Source: an uncultured Eubacteriales bacterium
GTDB taxonomy: Bacteria > Bacillota > Clostridia > Lachnospirales > Lachnospiraceae
Direction: 5' to 3'
DNA: 64,000 nucleotides
Assembly (NCBI GenBank): GCA_900548855.1
Contig: URMF01000008.1
Location: 12,247-76,246, forward strand
Shown here: in pieces, positions 1 to 8,887 of the stretch
Position numbering within the stretch: the stretch's first letter is position 1
Layout of the letters: each line of letters starts with the position of its first letter
The notes under the pieces: generated by a model
The model's input: the letters and a program-made list of their open reading frames with translations, nothing else
What the model was told of the DNA's origin: nothing
Databases searched by the model: none
Made by a program: the position numbers and the translations under genes

Positions 1-582
1 GATGACTGGGAAGATATTCCGAAGACGGATATCACATATGATAGTAATAATGCAGATTGTGTGCACTATGGGCAAATGTATACGGATGGTACGAATATTT
101 ATGCTCATTTTCAGACAAATGCATTATATACAAATCCGATGCAGATTCATCTGTGGTACCTTACGATTGATGGACAGCAGTTTGCTTTGCAGATACAACC
201 AGAAAGTAACGGTTCGATTGATTGGGGCACACAGATTCCATCCAGTGAAGGAACCCATACGAATCTGAAGGTATTTATCGGTTATGGCTCAAATAATGAA
301 TGTGACAGTAATGTGGTCTTTACAATTTATGACGAAAGCCATGCATCGGATACGCCGGGAGATGATATTGAATTTTCCTTTAGCATGGAGCGGTTGTCTG
401 AGCTTACTGGTATTCCGGTAGATCAGATGGGAACCATTACCTTGAGTAACCCGAATCTTGGCGGAGAAGGCGTGACAATTGCCGGTTCTTCGACAGGTCC
501 CGTGATTGGTGTAGTGGCAGCATTTATATTGGCGGCAGCATTTTTAAGAAAGAGGAATCATTCAAAGCGGGAAGCGTTATAG
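1..582 (+). CDS. C-terminal part of a surface protein with a Firmicu-CTERM-like sorting tail (5' end outside window)
   Basis: The reading frame is open from base 1, so only the last ~193 residues of a longer protein are seen. They form a polar, extracellular-looking domain rich in D, N, T and Y. The end has a conserved-looking GGEGVTIAGSSTGP stretch, one hydrophobic helix (VIGVVAAFILAAAFL) and a basic tail (RKRNHSKREAL). This motif-helix-basic layout is that of exosortase substrates, and the next gene, 1 bp away, encodes an XrtG-type exosortase. I infer that this protein is processed and anchored at the membrane or wall by that enzyme. The function of the exported domain cannot be told from the visible part. 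An internal ATG at 61 is not a real start. Confidence 0.8.
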   Translation, partial: DDWEDIPKTDITYDSNNADCVHYGQMYTDGTNIYAHFQTNALYTNPMQIHLWYLTIDGQQFALQIQPESNGSIDWGTQIPSSEGTHTNLKVFIGYGSNNECDSNVVFTIYDESHASDTPGDDIEFSFSMERLSELTGIPVDQMGTITLSNPNLGGEGVTIAGSSTGPVIGVVAAFILAAAFLRKRNHSKREAL

Positions 583-583
583 G

Positions 584-1189
584 ATGGTGGATGATATTAT
601 GAACTGGCTGGTTTTTCTTATACTAATTATATGGATATACATGCTTTTTACAATGAAGCGTGCAGATATGGGAGTCTGGTACTTTATATTTGGAAGTGTA
701 GGTTTTTTCGTATTTGCAATGATAATAATTGAGCCATTTATTGTAGAGCCGCTTCAAAAAGCGGTAGCCGCATCTGCCGGCTTGTTTGGAGAATTGACAG
801 GCATATATGATTCCTATTTTCAGCAGGGTATTTTGTTTATTGAAAGTGGTATGGAAAGTCTTTCCCTTTATATCGATTTTGAGTGTTCCGGAGTGATTGA
901 GATACTTGCATTTTTAGCTCTTTTATGGTTTTTTCCGGTATATGAGATTTATGAGAGAGTGGTGGTCAGTATAATCGGTATTTTTGCCATTTATATTGCT
1001 AATGTGGCACGTATATTTTTAATCTGCCTGTTGATACACTGGTTTGGAAATGACATGTATTTCTTTGCACATACTATTTTTGCAAGGATTTTCTTCTATG
1101 CATGCACGGTAATTTTATATTTTTATGTATTCACGAAACCACAGATTGTACGTCAGAAGGTTGGTGCTTTTCATTATGACCGCAATTAA
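584..1189 (+). CDS. xrtG: Exosortase XrtG (Gram-positive exosortase)
   Basis: A 201-residue, almost wholly hydrophobic multipass protein. Exosortases are membrane cysteine proteases/transpeptidases that cut and transfer proteins with C-terminal tripartite tails. The expected catalytic residues are visible in order: Cys101 in the ECSGVIE stretch, Arg143 in NVARIF and His163 in FFAHTIFARI, each at a helix edge. The length suits the short Gram-positive XrtG form. It starts 1 bp after the stop of a protein with a matching sorting tail and overlaps the glycosyltransferase gene, so the three are probably co-translated. The neighbourhood (family 2 glycosyltransferase, PTPS-like protein, PTPS-related membrane protein) is the known XrtG gene set. 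The identity is strong; the exact reaction is inferred from archaeosortase/exosortase work. Confidence 0.88.
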   Translation: MVDDIMNWLVFLILIIWIYMLFTMKRADMGVWYFIFGSVGFFVFAMIIIEPFIVEPLQKAVAASAGLFGELTGIYDSYFQQGILFIESGMESLSLYIDFECSGVIEILAFLALLWFFPVYEIYERVVVSIIGIFAIYIANVARIFLICLLIHWFGNDMYFFAHTIFARIFFYACTVILYFYVFTKPQIVRQKVGAFHYDRN

Positions 1190-2555
1190 AGAATTTTTTA
1201 TGTCCTCCATTCTGTTTTGGATTGCATGGATTGTAATTCCACTCATTATGGAGGTCATTCCAACAATAGGAAATTTTTTTATTCTGTTGAAGAGGAGATT
1301 TATTAAAAGAAAATATGAAACAGTGGAATACTTACCGGAAATTACATTGATTATACCAGTGTATAATTCGGAGGGAACTCTGTATGATTGTATTCGCTCC
1401 GTATATGAATCAGATTATCCGAATCATTTAATCTACATTATGCTTGTAAATAATATGACGAAAGATGAAAGCTTCAATGTATTTTGCAAATGTCAGCAGG
1501 ATTTTCCGGAGTTGATGATAAACTGGATGAATGCAAAGCAAGGAAAGTCAAAGGCGCTTAACATGGCGCTTTTCAATAGTGCTGGAAAGTATATTATGCA
1601 TATTGACAGTGATGGAGTATTAGAACCCTCTGCTCTTCGGAATATGGTAGAGATGTTTGAAAATGAGGATGATGTGCATTGCATTACAGGAACAATTTTG
1701 ACTAATCCGAAGCTGATTGATGAGACGAAGAATCCTTTTTTGAGGTTGTTTCAGAAGCTGGAATTTGGAGAATACTGTCAGGCATTTTTGGCAGGACGGA
1801 ATTTTCAGTCAGAGCTTAACAGTATTTTTACTCTTTCCGGTGCTTTCTCTGCATTTCGTAAATCTGCTATATTAAAATCACAGCTATATAATACGGATAC
1901 GGTTTGTGAGGATACCCATGTTACGTTTCAGATTCGTGACAGGATGGGTAAGCGGGTTGCGCTTTGTTCCAATGCCATTTTTTTTGTAGACCCGATAGAG
2001 AGTGTGAATCAGCTTTACGTCCAGAGGCAGAGATGGCAGAGTGGAGAGTTAGAGGTTATGCATATGTTTATGGGTGAGAGGCTGAATGCGGCGCGAGGCT
2101 TTCTTTCGGATTTTGTGGTAAGGGTGCTTATGTATGATCATACCTTTGCATTTCCCAGAATGATTTGGTATTTTGCAATTATCTGTCTGGCATTTATCAA
2201 TTATCCCATGAAGCTGATTGTGGAGTCTGTTCTTTTTATGTATCTGCTTTACAGTATTGCCAATGCACTGCTATATATCTGCATTAATTTATTCCTGAAG
2301 GAATTTAAAGAACTTCGGGGATATTATGCCAGAAAATGGTACATTATATTTTTACTGCCGTTTTTTAATTTTATTGTATTCTGGTTCCGGTTTGCAGGAA
2401 TTATTAATTCCATTAAAGGAACCCAGACATGGAGGGTACGAAATGCGAAAGAAGAGTGGCAGTCTTTTACAGAAGTGATGAAGAATGATTTTGCAGGCTG
2501 GAATAGGATTTTAGTTAAAATACAGAATGAGGTAAATGAAAGTGAAGAAGGATAA
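1176..2555 (+). CDS. XrtG-associated family 2 glycosyltransferase (membrane, processive type)
   Basis: About 459 residues. The order is one N-terminal membrane segment, a GT-A catalytic domain (ITLIIPVYNSE opening strand, HIDSDG as the DxD metal/nucleotide site, QRQRWQSGE as the QxxRW acceptor motif) and three or four C-terminal membrane helices. This is the architecture of processive family 2 enzymes that make and export polysaccharide. The frame extends to an ATG at 1125, but that lies far inside xrtG; I chose the ATG at 1176, which leaves a 14-bp overlap with the xrtG stop. It matches the glycosyltransferase that accompanies XrtG in Firmicutes. It may make the glycan that modifies or anchors the sorted protein; the sugar cannot be predicted. 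Confidence 0.85.
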   Translation: MTAIKEFFMSSILFWIAWIVIPLIMEVIPTIGNFFILLKRRFIKRKYETVEYLPEITLIIPVYNSEGTLYDCIRSVYESDYPNHLIYIMLVNNMTKDESFNVFCKCQQDFPELMINWMNAKQGKSKALNMALFNSAGKYIMHIDSDGVLEPSALRNMVEMFENEDDVHCITGTILTNPKLIDETKNPFLRLFQKLEFGEYCQAFLAGRNFQSELNSIFTLSGAFSAFRKSAILKSQLYNTDTVCEDTHVTFQIRDRMGKRVALCSNAIFFVDPIESVNQLYVQRQRWQSGELEVMHMFMGERLNAARGFLSDFVVRVLMYDHTFAFPRMIWYFAIICLAFINYPMKLIVESVLFMYLLYSIANALLYICINLFLKEFKELRGYYARKWYIIFLLPFFNFIVFWFRFAGIINSIKGTQTWRVRNAKEEWQSFTEVMKNDFAGWNRILVKIQNEVNESEEG

Positions 2556-3657
2556 GGGACAAGGAAGAATTAAAAAAATGTTTACTTCCATTCATTATAG
2601 AATGTTTTCTATCAGTTTTTCGGTTTTTATTTTTATTATGGTTGTGATGGCGGCTCTCGCTGTGGAGCTGTATGAAAATCAGGAAAACTACATTAAGCTG
2701 TATCAGGACCAGCAGCAGTTATTTGTGAACCAGCTGGAAATTACTTTTTCACAGATGTATCAGGATGGAAAAACCGACACAGATGTTATAGAGTATCTGA
2801 CAGAGAAGGTAGAAGCCTCAGGCAGCCGTTTTTTTGTATATACAAAGGGAAATGAAGTATTGTTTGCTAAAAATGATATCACTACCAAAGATTTAGGAAA
2901 TCTTACAGAGAAAAGTGCATTTTATAAAAGTATAGAGAATAAGGATATTACAATCCAAAAAGCAGGTTTTTCTGTAAAGGAGCAGTTTTATGAAATTGCT
3001 GTTATTTCTGACATTTATACCATTAAAATAGATGGGAATTTAACGAAACATCAGTATTATATTCTACTGGCAGTTGCGATTATGAGCCTTGTGCTGATTA
3101 GTCTGCTGGTAACACTGTTAGGTTCATGGAACCGCACCCAGAAAAAGTTAGAGGGAACGGAAAAGGAGCTGGATATCCGCAACGAAAAAATGGAAATGTT
3201 TTCCCAGGAAACAGGGGCATATATTGGTGATAAGACGGATATGCTGGCAAAAGAAGGGGAAACAGGGGTTACCCAGTCCCAGGAGACGGAGTTTTATAAT
3301 ATTTATACGATTAGGATGCTGCTAGAAAAATCGGAAGACCCGCAGCTGGCACCACTTCAGATGTTTTTTTTAAGTATGGTAATGGAAAACCGGTATTTTA
3401 CCAAGGATGAGATATTTGGAGCCATGAAAAAAATTCAGAAAAATTTAAAGAAGGTAGAAGTAATGGGGGAGATAAAGAAGGGACAATTTATTATACTTGC
3501 TTATCGCACTTCATTAGAACAGGCAAAGAAACGTATGGAATCCATTGAAGATATTTGTAAGAAAATAGAGGCGGATAATGGTATTAAGATAAAATGCAGG
3601 CTGGTGGAGGACGGTTCGGAAACAGCGGTTAAGCGGTTTGAAACAGCATGTAAATGA
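2536..3657 (+). CDS. Unrecognised two-pass membrane protein of the XrtG locus
   Basis: 373 residues, overlapping the glycosyltransferase gene by 20 bp. Visible: a basic N-terminus, membrane helix 1 (about residues 25-45), an extracytoplasmic domain of ~120 residues, helix 2 (about 175-195), then a cytoplasmic part with a coiled-coil linker and an alpha/beta C-terminal domain. The topology resembles bacterial sensors with a Cache-like outer domain. The C-terminus recalls a degenerate GGDEF-type fold but lacks a GGDEF motif, so no cyclase activity is claimed. A later ATG at 2578 with AGGAAG ten bases upstream is an alternative start. I do not recognise the family; its place in the operon suggests a sensing or scaffold role in glycan or sortase function. 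Confidence 0.75.
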   Translation: MKVKKDKGQGRIKKMFTSIHYRMFSISFSVFIFIMVVMAALAVELYENQENYIKLYQDQQQLFVNQLEITFSQMYQDGKTDTDVIEYLTEKVEASGSRFFVYTKGNEVLFAKNDITTKDLGNLTEKSAFYKSIENKDITIQKAGFSVKEQFYEIAVISDIYTIKIDGNLTKHQYYILLAVAIMSLVLISLLVTLLGSWNRTQKKLEGTEKELDIRNEKMEMFSQETGAYIGDKTDMLAKEGETGVTQSQETEFYNIYTIRMLLEKSEDPQLAPLQMFFLSMVMENRYFTKDEIFGAMKKIQKNLKKVEVMGEIKKGQFIILAYRTSLEQAKKRMESIEDICKKIEADNGIKIKCRLVEDGSETAVKRFETACK

Positions 3658-3684
3658 GAATTTGTAAAGGGGAAATAGAAGAAT

Positions 3685-4122
3685 ATGCGTTATCAGCAGT
3701 ACAAATTTAAGTTTTATTTAAATGCAAGACATGCAATCTATATTAATGGAAAATTAGGGGAAATTCATCCACATACATGGGAAATTATTTTGCATGTTGT
3801 AAAGGGAAAGGATCAGTTTGTACAGTTTAATACTTTAGAAAAGACAGTGGAGCAGTTTATGGAGCCATACCAGAACCAGCTGTTAAATGAGATACACCCC
3901 TTTGATATGATTAATCCAACCTTAGAGAATTGTGCGCATTATTTCAAGGACAGGCTTCTGGAGCTTTTAAATCATGACGGATGGATATTCTTAATGATGG
4001 AAATGAGTGAAAGTCCTGCCCGTTCTTATGTGATTAGTATGGTGGATGAACAGGAAATGGGAAAGGACCAGGCACTCAATACACTCACCGACTTTATATT
4101 AGATGATATTAAAAATTCCTGA
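3685..4122 (+). CDS. 6-pyruvoyl-tetrahydropterin synthase-like protein, XrtG-associated
   Basis: 145 residues. The N-terminal half keeps the zinc-ligand pattern of PTPS/QueD-type T-fold enzymes: one His in NARHAIY (about residue 16) and a close pair in EIHPHTWEI (about 28 and 30). In true PTPS a Cys/His/Asp catalytic set follows. No equivalent cysteine is obvious in the first third, so the classical pterin reaction is doubtful. A PTPS-related small protein is a regular partner of XrtG loci. The gene lies 27 bp after the preceding membrane protein and upstream of a membrane protein of the family also named PTPS-related. The substrate is unknown; I would not assign it to queuosine or folate synthesis. 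Confidence 0.8.
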   Translation: MRYQQYKFKFYLNARHAIYINGKLGEIHPHTWEIILHVVKGKDQFVQFNTLEKTVEQFMEPYQNQLLNEIHPFDMINPTLENCAHYFKDRLLELLNHDGWIFLMMEMSESPARSYVISMVDEQEMGKDQALNTLTDFILDDIKNS

Positions 4123-4440
4123 TTTTTGCCGCGGGGAAGGGGAACAAAATTTCACTATCACGTTCAAGGATTGCTCAAAGGTGTATCGGGTTTGGGTCTG
4201 TATTTGTGCTCCCATTATGCTGACACATTAAGTGTTTCGGTAGGGACAAATGCCAGCTGCTCCGCCGGGAGGCTAGAAATTCTTGTGTAGATTATACCAG
4301 AAAACAGCTTTGAACATGCTCCTCTAAAAAATGTAAACAGAACAGGAGATACAGGTTTCACGTTCTGTGGACGGTTTTAAAAAACATGTTCAAAGCGTCC
4401 GCTTAATCCATAAAACAAGAATTTTAAAAGGAAGAGACGT
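4123..4440 (+). ncRNA. Structured 5' leader of unknown class, with nested perfect inverted repeats
   Basis: This 318-bp gap holds no gene but several pairings. An outer stem of ten perfect pairs joins AAATTCTTGT (4277-4286) to ACAAGAATTT (4415-4424). Inside it, twelve perfect pairs join GCTTTGAACATG (4307-4318) to CATGTTCAAAGC (4385-4396). A further hairpin, ACAGAAC/GTTCTGT, lies at 4337-4343/4362-4368. CTCCT (4319-4323) could pair with AGGAG (4344-4348), which would make a pseudoknot with that hairpin. A separate hairpin 5' of these joins ATTTGT and CCC (4202-4213) to GGGACAAAT (4243-4251), with ACAC/GTGT inside. The outer stem closes just before the ribosome site (AAAAGGAAG, 4427-4435) of the next gene, so it looks like a cis-regulatory leader. 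It matches no riboswitch consensus that I know. Confidence 0.45.
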
Positions 4441-6957
4441 ATGATACAGGAAAAGAGAAGAAACAGGTTAAAAAATTTAATAGGAATTTTTGTATTGTTG
4501 ACGGGTGCCATTCTGTTGACAAGTTGTTTGTATGTAATAAAAATGCAGCCTTCAGGAGGAGATGTCTGGGGACATCTATATAAGTCTCAGGTAATGTATG
4601 AAAGTATTGGAGAGGGAAACTGGTACCCGCTTTTTGATTTGAAATGGTATAATGGAATTCAACTGTATCGCTATTGGGCACCATTTTCTTATTATCTGAT
4701 GTCGGGACTTTTGTGGTTTACAAGCGGCAATTTGTTAGGAGCATATTATTTGCTGGCAGGAGTTGTTTTTTTCTTTGGTGGTCTGCCATGGGTAATTTGG
4801 GGAAATATAGAAAAAAGAAGAGTAATGGGAACACTTTTTGGTGTGCTTTGGTTCTTTATGCCGGAAACAATCCGAATTTATTTTTGTGCAGGAAACCTGC
4901 CGCAAATGGTAACTACGGTTATTGTACCGTATATCATATTATCCCTTTGGTTATTTATCCGCAAAAAGCAGAACGGGGCCGCATTTGGATTATATGCAGG
5001 AATGCTGTTGATGTCTTTTACCCATTTAATGGTAACTGCAATCATGGGATTATCTGCATTTATTTATCTTGTTATAGACGAATTTCAAAACAAAGACTGG
5101 AAGCGCAAATTCCAGGCTTTGGTTATCATGGTTACAGGAATTATGACCGCAGGAATCTGGGTGGTTCCGTCTCTTAAGGGAGGGATGGTAACTGCCGAGC
5201 AGGGAGGGGATAGTGTTATGTCCACCCTGATTTATCCATTATCCACTTCTTTAAATCCTTTTAATCGGTTGTGGGGGGAGCGCGACACCTTTTACTTTGG
5301 ACTGGGAATTGTCATTCTTTCTATTCTTGGCATAATGCTTGCAAAGGGACATAAAAAAGCTGGTTTTGTTTTTCTGTTGGTTATTCTTGTGTTTACGACA
5401 CCGGCAACCTATAACATATTAAGCAAGCTGCCGTTTAGCCAATTATTCTGGATGACGCGTTTTACGCCGATGGTATATGGGTTTTTCTTCTGCTCCATGT
5501 TGGAGTGGACAAGGCTTAAGAAAAAATACTGTGTGATTGCCATGGGAATTTTATTGCTTGACTTAGGACCGTCTTTTATCCTATCACAGTATACGGTGAT
5601 TACCCCGGATGCAACGATTTCCGATGTAGAACAGCTGCGGGAAATTACCAGCCAGCGGGCAGCAATTGTGGATATCAGCTCTTATGGCTCCTATCCTGCT
5701 TATGGAATCTGTGGCGATGATGGAGTAAATTATACCTATGGCTGGTCCTGGCAGGGTGCAGTTACCGGGGATAACATTGTATTATTAAATGAAGCGTTGG
5801 AGAAAGAAAACTATCTTTTTTTGTTTGACCGCTGTCTAGAGCTTGGAAATGATACCGTACTGATTCGGAAAATCCATCTAGGCAGGAATGGTGCTTCTAA
5901 GGAAGAAATGGAGGCGGCAGCGGGACAGAGCGGTTATGTTCTGGTTAAGGAGACGGAGGAAGCATATCTTTTTAAAAGAGAGACACCGGAACAGTTTGGT
6001 GTGATAAGTGAATACCAGGGGATTGTCATTGGAAAATATGCCAATGCGATGACAACGACTTATCCATGCTTTGAGGCAGGAGGTTCTGAGCAGCTGGATG
6101 ATTATAGATTTGAGGATTTAAAGGATTACCGGGTTATTTTTCTAAGTGGATTCACTTATAAAGATAAAAATAAGGTGGAAACCTTGTTAATAAAACTGGC
6201 AGAAAATAATGTCAGGATAGTAATAGATACGACTCATTTACCCTCCGATAGCAAAACAAAACAGGAGACTTTTTTAAATGTGACAAATCAGCAGGTTCAT
6301 TTTCAAAACCGGTATCCGGAGTTATATTATAATGGACAGATTTTACATGCAGATAATTTTACAGAGGAAGACTCAAATTTTAGTACAGGATATATTGCAG
6401 GTGTTGACCATGTGCTTGGCAGTTTTTACATGGGCAGCAAAGAGTTAACCTTTCTGGGATATAATGAAGAAAATCCGGATATTTATTTTCTCGGCATTAA
6501 TCTGATGTATCATGCTACTGAGACTGGCGACCAGACGGTATTAGGGATATTAAATGAGGTGTTGGGAGTTTCCAATGAACAGCTTCCGGTAAGAGAACTT
6601 GTACCAATTAAAATAGAGCTGACAGAAAATGTACTTCGGATTCAGGTAGAGGATAATAGTGAAAATAAGGAGAATGATACCGTTATAGAAGAAGGGACAA
6701 CGGTAAGCCGGCATATTATAAACACGACGATTGCATATCAGGATATTTTTGAATCTGCGCAGGAGATTAATGAGAAAAATAATCTGTTAGTAATACAGGA
6801 TGCAGATACGGAAATCGTAATGCATTATCCATTATTTACAGCAGGATTAGCGGTATCTCTGCTTGGATTATTAGGAGGAATGGTGATGTTTCTCATATTG
6901 CAAAAGGAGAACAGAAATTTTGCTATCTTTTGTAAAGTTTTTGGAAGAAATAGTTAA
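4441..6957 (+). CDS. PTPS-related large integral membrane protein, XrtG-associated
   Basis: 838 residues. A short basic N-terminus and first helix lead to a GGDVWGHLYKS motif in the first outer loop, as in GT-C-like membrane proteins, where an acidic residue there is catalytic. About ten more helices follow to ~residue 385, then a ~400-residue extracytoplasmic domain and a last helix near the C-terminus (about 798-820). This fits the membrane family called 6-pyruvoyl-tetrahydropterin-synthase-related, a name given for its genetic link and not for pterin chemistry. It probably transfers or handles a lipid-linked sugar for the XrtG system, but this is inference. The start follows AAAAGGAAG by about six bases. 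Confidence 0.75.
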   Translation: MIQEKRRNRLKNLIGIFVLLTGAILLTSCLYVIKMQPSGGDVWGHLYKSQVMYESIGEGNWYPLFDLKWYNGIQLYRYWAPFSYYLMSGLLWFTSGNLLGAYYLLAGVVFFFGGLPWVIWGNIEKRRVMGTLFGVLWFFMPETIRIYFCAGNLPQMVTTVIVPYIILSLWLFIRKKQNGAAFGLYAGMLLMSFTHLMVTAIMGLSAFIYLVIDEFQNKDWKRKFQALVIMVTGIMTAGIWVVPSLKGGMVTAEQGGDSVMSTLIYPLSTSLNPFNRLWGERDTFYFGLGIVILSILGIMLAKGHKKAGFVFLLVILVFTTPATYNILSKLPFSQLFWMTRFTPMVYGFFFCSMLEWTRLKKKYCVIAMGILLLDLGPSFILSQYTVITPDATISDVEQLREITSQRAAIVDISSYGSYPAYGICGDDGVNYTYGWSWQGAVTGDNIVLLNEALEKENYLFLFDRCLELGNDTVLIRKIHLGRNGASKEEMEAAAGQSGYVLVKETEEAYLFKRETPEQFGVISEYQGIVIGKYANAMTTTYPCFEAGGSEQLDDYRFEDLKDYRVIFLSGFTYKDKNKVETLLIKLAENNVRIVIDTTHLPSDSKTKQETFLNVTNQQVHFQNRYPELYYNGQILHADNFTEEDSNFSTGYIAGVDHVLGSFYMGSKELTFLGYNEENPDIYFLGINLMYHATETGDQTVLGILNEVLGVSNEQLPVRELVPIKIELTENVLRIQVEDNSENKENDTVIEEGTTVSRHIINTTIAYQDIFESAQEINEKNNLLVIQDADTEIVMHYPLFTAGLAVSLLGLLGGMVMFLILQKENRNFAIFCKVFGRNS

Positions 6958-7007
6958 TTTTTTTAAGAAGTGTCAACTTTTTTGATGATTATTGAGCATT
7001 TCTACTA

Positions 7008-7036
7008 TTGACATCAAACCGGGGTAATTATATACT
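7008..7036 (+). promoter_or_regulatory. Sigma-A promoter of pckA
   Basis: TTGACA (7008-7013), a 17-base spacer and TATACT (7031-7036), a near-perfect vegetative promoter about 100 bp before the pckA start. It fits the strongly biased codon use of that gene. Confidence 0.85.
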
Positions 7037-7042
7037 TAACGT

Positions 7043-7069
7043 GGTTAACTTTTAATAATAGAAGGTTAA
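7043..7069 (+). repeat. GGTTAA direct repeats, possible operator of pckA
   Basis: GGTTAA occurs at 7043-7048 and 7064-7069, exactly 21 bases apart (two helix turns) and immediately downstream of the -10 element. AT-rich flanks (TTAATAATA, AGTAATAAA) resemble each other. A repressor bound here would block initiation. The regulator is unknown. Confidence 0.35.
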
Positions 7070-7135
7070 TAGTAATAAAGTATTTCATCATTTTAAATAA
7101 TATGAAAAATAAAAAACGCAGGAGGATATGAGAAC

Positions 7136-8824
7136 ATGTCAACAAAAGCAAATTACAAACTTGACGAAATCGGTGCTGGCAAAGTAGGTTTTTCTAAAAC
7201 CCGTTCTATCATCGAGGCAGCATTCTACGGAAATAACGTGGTAAAGGTTAACACATTAAGAGAAGCTTACGAATTAGCTAAGAATTCTCCGGGAACTATC
7301 GTGACAGATATGCCTGTGTACCGTGCAGAGGAAGTTGGATTAGACGAGGACGCTAAGGTATTATTATTCAATGATGGTGCTGTAACAGGACGTTACGCTG
7401 CTGCTCGCCGTATTAAGGGTGAGCCGGGTGTAGATGATGTTAAGTTAGATAAAGTAGTAATGGATGCTATTTATGAGACCCGTTGGAAAACAATGTACCA
7501 TGCAGAGGTATTCATTGGTCTGGATCCGGAATTCATGGTAAAGGCTCATTTATTAATTCCAGAAGGGGAAGAGAATATCCTTTACAACTGGATGTTAAAC
7601 TTCCAGTATATGTCTGATGAGTATATTAAAATGTACAAGGAATCTAAGCCGGTTGGAGATGGCAAGGAAGCAGATATTTACATCTTCTCTGACCCACAGT
7701 GGTTTCCACAGGAGAGACCGGATGTGGATTACAGCTGCTTAAGCGATCCATTAACGCTTTGCTATTTTGATACAAATGAGAACTGTGCAGCAATCCTTGG
7801 TATGAGATACTTTGGTGAGCACAAGAAGGGTACTCTGACAATGGCATGGGCTTTAGCGAACCGTAATGGTTATGCTTCCTGCCATGGCGGACAGAAGGAA
7901 TATTTATTGCCAGATGGTTCTAAGTATGTTGCATCTGTTTATGGTTTATCAGGCTCTGGTAAGTCTACTCTTACACATGCTAAGCATGGTGGCAAATATG
8001 AGATTAAGGTTCTTCATGATGATGCATTTATCATTAATACTGATACCTGTGCATCTATCGCATTAGAGCCATCTTACTTTGATAAGACAGCTGACTACCC
8101 AACAGGCTGCCCGGATAATAAGTATTTATTGACAACTCAGAACTGTTCTGCAACAAAGGATGAGGATGGTAAGATTCAGTTAGTAACAGAGGATATCCGT
8201 AATGGTAACGGCCGTGCAATCAAGTCTAAGTTATGGTCTCCAAACCGTGTAGATAAGATTGATGCACCGGTTAATGCAATCTTCTGGATTATGAAGGACC
8301 CTACTATTCCACCAGTAGTTAAGTTAAAAGGTTCTGCATTAGCTTCTGTTATGGGTGCTACTTTGGCAACAAAGACATCTTCAGCAGAGCGTGTTGCTGC
8401 AGGAACAGATATGAATGCAATCCGTATTGTGCCATATGCTAATCCATTCAGAACTTACCCATTGGTAAATGACTATGAGAAGTTCAAGAAGTTAGTTGAG
8501 GAGAAGAACGTAGACTGCTATATTATCAACACTGGTGATTTCATGGGCAAGAAGGTTAAGCCTGCTGATACATTAGGAATTCTTGAGGCAATCGTTGAAG
8601 GAAAGGCAAGCTTCACACAGTGGGGTCCGTTCGAGGATATCGAGATTATGAATTGGGAAGGCTTTGATGTTAACCTTGACGATGCAGATTACAAAGCACA
8701 GTTAAAGAGTGCTATGCAGACCCGTGTAAAGGCTGTAGAAGATTTCGGTACAAACAAGGGTGGATATGACAAGCTTCCGGATGAGGCACTTGCAGCATTA
8801 CAGAAGTTAGTAAATGCACTATAA
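7136..8824 (+). CDS. pckA: Phosphoenolpyruvate carboxykinase (ATP-type)
   Basis: 562 residues, slightly longer than the ~530-540 usual for the ATP-dependent family. It interconverts oxaloacetate + ATP with phosphoenolpyruvate + CO2 + ADP. In gut anaerobes it often runs in the carboxylating direction towards succinate or propionate. The kinase-1a loop is GLSGSGKST at residues 270-278 and is followed by the metal-binding segment HDDAFI. Further downstream are a TQNCSATKD stretch and an FRTYPL region. Codon use is highly biased (GTT, CGT, ACA, AAG), typical of a strongly expressed gene. AGGAGG lies just upstream of the ATG. It is monocistronic, with its own promoter and terminator. Confidence 0.93.
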   Translation: MSTKANYKLDEIGAGKVGFSKTRSIIEAAFYGNNVVKVNTLREAYELAKNSPGTIVTDMPVYRAEEVGLDEDAKVLLFNDGAVTGRYAAARRIKGEPGVDDVKLDKVVMDAIYETRWKTMYHAEVFIGLDPEFMVKAHLLIPEGEENILYNWMLNFQYMSDEYIKMYKESKPVGDGKEADIYIFSDPQWFPQERPDVDYSCLSDPLTLCYFDTNENCAAILGMRYFGEHKKGTLTMAWALANRNGYASCHGGQKEYLLPDGSKYVASVYGLSGSGKSTLTHAKHGGKYEIKVLHDDAFIINTDTCASIALEPSYFDKTADYPTGCPDNKYLLTTQNCSATKDEDGKIQLVTEDIRNGNGRAIKSKLWSPNRVDKIDAPVNAIFWIMKDPTIPPVVKLKGSALASVMGATLATKTSSAERVAAGTDMNAIRIVPYANPFRTYPLVNDYEKFKKLVEEKNVDCYIINTGDFMGKKVKPADTLGILEAIVEGKASFTQWGPFEDIEIMNWEGFDVNLDDADYKAQLKSAMQTRVKAVEDFGTNKGGYDKLPDEALAALQKLVNAL

Positions 8825-8887
8825 TTTGAATACTTGAATATAGGGCATGCACCTAGTTGATATAATTTAATTATAAAAGATATATTA

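Noticed and set aside
4277..4424. Nested inverted repeats as a MITE or other small transposable element
   Set aside because: No target-site duplication flanks the outer arms, and the end sits exactly at the ribosome site of the next gene, which fits a leader better.
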